A stretch of 64,000 bases of DNA from Paenibacillus cellulositrophicus (GTDB lineage: Bacteria > Bacillota > Bacilli > Paenibacillales > Paenibacillaceae), in contig NZ_CP045296.1 of assembly GCF_009363095.1 (NCBI RefSeq), forward strand, positions 124,001 through 188,000. The letters are read 5' to 3'. The position numbers were made by a program, and so were the translations under genes. This document shows, piece by piece, positions 60,619 to 64,000 of this stretch (position 1 is its first letter; each line of letters begins with the position of its first letter). The notes beneath the pieces are model-generated. The model ran no database searches and was not told the DNA's origin. It saw nothing but the letters and a program-made list of their open reading frames with translations.

Positions 60619-61050
60619 ATGGAAAAAAAGAAATACAATATTTCGGTTGAAGCAACGCTGGAAGTGATCGGCGGCAAATGGAAGTGCGTGATCCTGTGCC
60701 ACTTGACGCATGGAAAGAAACGGACAAGCGATCTGCGGCGGCTGATGCCGTCTATCACGCAGAAAATGCTCACCCAACAGCTCCGTGAGCTGGAGGACGA
60801 CGGAATCGTAAACCGTATCATCTATCACCAGGTTCCGCCGAAGGTGGAGTACGAACTGAGCGAATACGGGTGGAGCCTGAAACCGATCCTGGACTCCTTA
60901 TGCTCTTGGGGGGAGAATCACATTATTAAAGAGTATGGTGACAAGTTTGCCGTATTGGAGGATAACATTCTGAACAACAAGGACATCGGCCTCGCCACCG
61001 AAATGGATCAACCTGCGTTAGAAGAGGAAACTTCCTTGTCCAAAAACTGA
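60619..61050 (+). CDS. ytcD: HxlR-family transcriptional regulator (YtcD-like)
   Basis: 143 residues. Winged helix with ATLEVIGGKWKCVILCHL, KRTSDLRRLMPSITQKMLTQQLRELEDDGIV, typical of HxlR. The N-terminal cysteine used by YodB-type redox sensors is absent, but two Cys lie in KWKCVILC. It is divergent from ytbD over a matching operator, so it probably represses ytbDE and itself. A longer, acidic C-terminal tail extends beyond the usual 110-120 residues. Confidence 0.93.
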   Translation: MEKKKYNISVEATLEVIGGKWKCVILCHLTHGKKRTSDLRRLMPSITQKMLTQQLRELEDDGIVNRIIYHQVPPKVEYELSEYGWSLKPILDSLCSWGENHIIKEYGDKFAVLEDNILNNKDIGLATEMDQPALEEETSLSKN

Positions 61051-61059
61051 AATTTGTCT

Positions 61060-61107
61060 TTTATTTAAAGGGCAAAATATGGTAATATGAACGGGAACAG
61101 TTGTTCC
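61060..61107 (+). promoter_or_regulatory. Promoter and palindrome upstream of the AraC gene
   Basis: TTTATT (61060-61065) and TAATAT (61083-61088) with a 17-bp spacer. GGAACA-GT-TGTTCC (61094-61107) is a perfect palindrome around the expected transcription start. Confidence 0.55.
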
Positions 61108-61173
61108 TGGTTTGGCAGGGGTTGGCCCAGACTCATTGCGCCTCATCCATCCGGGACTCAAGGGAGGTAAGGT

Positions 61174-61971
61174 ATGACCAACAAGTTTCCTGAACTGGAT
61201 GGAGTCATTGCCTATATTCAGAACCGGCTGGATGAACCGCTGGAGCTGAACATGCTGGCGAAGTACGCAGGGTACAGCCCGTACCATTTTGCCCGGATAT
61301 TCAAAGCGCGGATGGGGCTTCCGCCGCTCTATTACGTATCATCGCTCCGCCTGCACCGGGCCAAAGAGCTGCTACTGCACACGAATCTCAGCATTCGCGA
61401 CATCAGCCTGGAGATCGGACAGCAGAGCCTGGGCACTTTTACTTCCCGATTTACCGAGAAGGTAGGGGTTACGCCTTCCCTTTTCCGGAATTCCAGGGAG
61501 ATCGCGGACAATCATTTAAACTCGCTTAAAGCGCTCGAAAGCTGGTATGATCTGCCGATTTTGACGTCGCCTGTGGGAACCGTGGAAGGGTCTATATCCT
61601 TCGAGGTACCGTTCGAAGGGGTCATCCTCATTGGATTGTTCGCCAAACCGATCCCTGAAGGGCTGCCACCTTACGGTACGCTTATCTCTTCGGCGGCACG
61701 TCGATTCCGGTTTACCGGCGTGAAGCCTGGGACCTACTATTTATTAGCGACTTCTGTCTCATGGGGAATGAGGGCGGCCGATTTTCTGGTGCCGCAGACG
61801 ACACTTCGCGCCAAGCATAAGGTCCCGATTGTCGTCGGTCCCGATAAATCGGTTCCGTTTCAACGGGTAAACATGCGGGTTCCGCATCCGGACGATCCGC
61901 CCATCCTGATATCGCTGCCGCTGTTAATGAACAATTTTCTTCATATCAACAATCAACTCAGCAATCGGTAA
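61174..61971 (+). CDS. AraC-family regulator with N-terminal DNA-binding domain
   Basis: 265 residues. The double helix-turn-helix is at the N terminus (LNMLAKYAGYSPYHFARIF and IRDISLEIGQQSLGTFTSRF, residues about 25-105). The C-terminal part (residues about 125-260) is a beta-rich domain resembling GyrI/small-molecule binding folds. GGGAGGTAAGG precedes the ATG. The target is unknown; no obvious partner enzyme follows directly. Confidence 0.9.
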   Translation: MTNKFPELDGVIAYIQNRLDEPLELNMLAKYAGYSPYHFARIFKARMGLPPLYYVSSLRLHRAKELLLHTNLSIRDISLEIGQQSLGTFTSRFTEKVGVTPSLFRNSREIADNHLNSLKALESWYDLPILTSPVGTVEGSISFEVPFEGVILIGLFAKPIPEGLPPYGTLISSAARRFRFTGVKPGTYYLLATSVSWGMRAADFLVPQTTLRAKHKVPIVVGPDKSVPFQRVNMRVPHPDDPPILISLPLLMNNFLHINNQLSNR

Positions 61972-62205
61972 GAAATCCGTTCCTGATCGCGGTGTTATAG
62001 TAGAGACGGCGGGGCAGGAAGTCATCCATGTACATAACGATTCATACAATGTTGCGCCTTTTCGGACTACGTAATTCCGAACTTTTCGGTTGCAGCTCGT
62101 TTTCATGGATAGGACAAGCATATATTCATCGTCCGCGGCCATGTCACATGTCAAGGGTACCAATCCTGCTTCTAAATGAACCATTTCAGGAAAGGATGAA
62201 TGACG

Positions 62206-62601
62206 ATGGCAAAGCACATGACTTACATTTTTTCTGAGGATGCCAGAGCGCAGGCTGAGTTTTATGTTCAGGCGCTCGGAGGAGAAATTGTATCGGTACA
62301 GACCCATGGGGAATTGCCTCACGCTACGGAAGAATACAAAGATAAGGTGTTGCACTTGAGCCTGGTTGCCGCCGGCGTGAATATTCTAATGTCTGACGCG
62401 GTATTCGAACCGCTGCAGCAAGGAACAGCGATCAACCTGGTACTGGAATTTGAACAGGAGCCGGAAGCGTATGCTGCATTTGAGAAACTGTCTGAAGGCG
62501 GAACGGTTCGCGACCCGATCAAACCGGCTTTTTGGGGTTCTTTATTTGGCCAATTGGAAGATAAGTTTGGCATCCGCTGGATGATTACGACCGGATCTTA
62601 A
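62206..62601 (+). CDS. VOC-family protein (PhnB-like)
   Basis: 131 residues. YIFSEDARAQAEFYVQALGGEIVS and VNILMSDAVFE, then FWGSLFGQLEDKFGIRWMI are the PhnB/3-demethylubiquinone-9 methyltransferase-like VOC pattern. The start is ATG 62206 or ATG 62200; the ribosome site AGGAAAGG suits 62206 better. Function unknown; a terminator lies 72 bp downstream. Confidence 0.87.
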   Translation: MAKHMTYIFSEDARAQAEFYVQALGGEIVSVQTHGELPHATEEYKDKVLHLSLVAAGVNILMSDAVFEPLQQGTAINLVLEFEQEPEAYAAFEKLSEGGTVRDPIKPAFWGSLFGQLEDKFGIRWMITTGS

Positions 62602-62672
62602 CGTCGTTCTCCATAGCAGAGCCCGGCTAACTAACTATATCAGTTGAATTTGTAAGCAAACAGGGGCCTTCC

Positions 62673-62697
62673 GGGATTCATGCGGAGATCCCTTTTT
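62673..62697 (+). terminator. Probable intrinsic terminator after the PhnB-like gene
   Basis: GGGAT (62673-62677) pairs with ATCCC (62688-62692), loop of 10, then TTTTT. Short stem. Confidence 0.6.
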
Positions 62698-62824
62698 GCA
62701 ATGGAACAACTGGAGCTTGTAAAGTTAAATAACCATGATCCTGGTTGGCGCAAAGGGAAGGCGATTAGAAGGACCAGAAGAGATAAAATGATTATCGAAC
62801 ATCATTTTTTGTTCTAAACCATCA

Positions 62825-62862
62825 TGAAAGCGTTGACACGCGGGAAGCCGCGGAGTTACAAT
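62825..62862 (+). promoter_or_regulatory. LacI gene promoter with overlapping cre site
   Basis: TTGACA (62833-62838) and TACAAT (62857-62862) with an 18-bp spacer. TGAAAGCGTTGACA (62825-62838) matches the CcpA cre consensus at 13 of 14 positions and covers the whole -35, so CcpA should repress this gene. Confidence 0.8.
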
Positions 62863-62921
62863 AAACCTGCCTGAAAGATCAAACGTCTTTCGTTCTGCAG
62901 AATAAGACAAGAGGTATACTT

Positions 62922-63977
62922 ATGAAGGATCATAAAAGACTGACGTTAAAAGGAATCGCCCAGCAATTGGGCATCTCGGTCGCCACGCTGGACCGGGTCC
63001 TCAACAATCGCGGCAATGTGAAGCCGGAGACGTACCGGAAGGTTATGGAGAAGCTGGAGGAACTGGAATACACGCCGAACAAATCGGCGAGATTCCTGTC
63101 ACGGGGGACTGAAATTTCCTTTGCGATTGTGTTTCCGGAGCATCCGGATTATTTCTGGACACAGATTGAGCGCGGCATCCGCCTTGCGTATGAGGAGCTG
63201 CGGGATTACGGCCTGCGGATTGAAATTTTCAAATCGGAGAGCTACGACACGGAGAAGCAGAGACAGATCGTGCAGGAGATCGTGGACAGCGGTGCCTACG
63301 ACGCGCTGGCCTTGTCTCCCAACGACTCCCAGCAGATGGAGGATCCCATAGACCAGGCGATCGATAAAGGAATGGCGGTATGCACATTTAATAACGACGC
63401 GCCGCTCAGCAAGCGTCTGTTTTACGTTGGCTGCGACTATCGGATCGCCGGAAGACTCGCTGCGGACATGCTGTGCAAGCTGATCGGAAGCGGCGGACGG
63501 GCCGGACTGATTACATCGGATGCCAGCAGCCTGCCGTCGGCAACTACGTTTCAGATGCAGCAGAAAATTACCGGCTTCCGGGAAGTCATTGCCGAGCAGG
63601 GGAACATCGAAATGGCTCTGCCGCTGAAGCTGAAGCATGAGGAATACGATCATCAGGACCGCTTTGGCGAGTACTTCCGGCAGGTCGACGGCATTTATGT
63701 CACGAGTGCCAAGCTGCATGTCATTGCGCGCCATCTGGAAGAAGCGGGTCTTGGCGGAACCGTGGCTCTGATCGGCCATGACATGACGGAGGATATTTAT
63801 CAGGATCTGGACCGCGGCACGGTCACGGCGACGATCTGCCAGGACCCGGTAAACCAGGGCTATTTGGCGGTCAAGACGCTGTTTAACCATACGGCCAGCG
63901 GCGAGAAGGTGAATTTGCGGGAGAACATCTCCAAGCTGGAACTGGTTACGAGGGAGAATGCACGGTACTATATCTAA
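62922..63977 (+). CDS. LacI-family transcriptional regulator
   Basis: 351 residues. N-terminal LacI helix-turn-helix LKGIAQQLGISVATLDRVLNNRGNVKPET (residues about 9-37) with hinge helix, then a sugar-binding type 1 periplasmic fold of the RbsB/xylose type (YDALALSPNDSQQMEDPI and GHDMTEDIYQDL). It ends 23 bases before the window edge; its target genes are probably downstream outside the window. It is under a cre-covered promoter. Confidence 0.93.
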   Translation: MKDHKRLTLKGIAQQLGISVATLDRVLNNRGNVKPETYRKVMEKLEELEYTPNKSARFLSRGTEISFAIVFPEHPDYFWTQIERGIRLAYEELRDYGLRIEIFKSESYDTEKQRQIVQEIVDSGAYDALALSPNDSQQMEDPIDQAIDKGMAVCTFNNDAPLSKRLFYVGCDYRIAGRLAADMLCKLIGSGGRAGLITSDASSLPSATTFQMQQKITGFREVIAEQGNIEMALPLKLKHEEYDHQDRFGEYFRQVDGIYVTSAKLHVIARHLEEAGLGGTVALIGHDMTEDIYQDLDRGTVTATICQDPVNQGYLAVKTLFNHTASGEKVNLRENISKLELVTRENARYYI

Positions 63978-64000
63978 GGGTATAGGATGCCGGGCTTCTC

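Noticed and set aside
62028..62237. 69-codon frame upstream of the PhnB-like gene
   Set aside because: Overlaps the true gene start, has only a weak ribosome site and no recognisable fold.

Overview
The window reads as a chromosomal segment of a Paenibacillus-type Firmicute. The signs are strong AGGAGG ribosome-binding sites, frequent TTG and GTG starts, intrinsic terminators at most operon ends, CcpA cre boxes, a YesM/YesN two-component pair beside an LplB-type ABC importer, many AraC regulators and many glycoside hydrolases, and a ytcD-ytbD-ytbE cluster arranged as in Bacillus subtilis. The species assignment is inference. I saw no rRNA, tRNA, CRISPR array, phage or insertion sequence. Almost all of the DNA is ordinary single-copy coding sequence.

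Layout. 1-3415: the end of a non-ribosomal peptide synthetase (C-A-PCP-reductase release module). 3416-4229: a long non-coding stretch with an 11-bp degenerate repeat array. 4230-5190: MerR regulator plus SRPBCC protein. 5403-7886: pxpBCA 5-oxoprolinase operon. 7931-10869: a TetR regulator divergent from a metallo-beta-lactamase-fold hydrolase and an AbrB-type membrane protein. 11073-13908: Crp/Fnr regulator and thiol peroxidase-like protein, then ArsR, SRPBCC and DUF1801 genes. 14014-18664: LysR with two short-chain dehydrogenases (SDRs), arylamine N-acetyltransferase, and a third SDR. 18832-22419: small ORFs, MATE exporter, thioredoxin-reductase-like flavoprotein, lipoprotein. 22667-31264: a plant-glycan locus (AraC-GH39 fusion, sugar MFS transporter, two GH3 enzymes) with a perfect cre box. 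31509-32885: a serine hydrolase behind a structured leader that can fold as a pseudoknot. 33126-36744: cysJI sulfite reductase. 36855-38081: PAP2 phosphatase and DedA protein. 38404-41495: Gfo/Idh-AraC-Gfo/Idh operon. 41682-45668: Cu/Zn superoxide dismutase, MFS transporter, two phosphohydrolases. 45890-52675: ABC sugar importer with its YesM/YesN sensor system. 52706-54627: LysR and EamA exporter. 54885-58135: VOC protein, GH43, YebC-family protein, spermidine-synthase-like protein. 58244-61050: ytbE, ytbD, ytcD. 61174-63977: AraC, VOC protein, LacI.

Functionally the region is dominated by environmental carbohydrate use, with the GH39 regulator, GH3, GH43, MFS, ABC, Gfo/Idh and LacI genes and several cre boxes pointing to catabolite control, and by stress or detoxification modules each paired with its own regulator (MerR, TetR, ArsR, LysR, HxlR). 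The most unusual signals are in non-coding DNA: the pseudoknot-capable leader at 31566-31721, a hairpin lying exactly between the Shine-Dalgarno and start codon of the gene at 9008, the repeat array at 3669-3757, tandem operators 20 bp apart at 8917-8948, and several perfect palindromes at regulator promoters.
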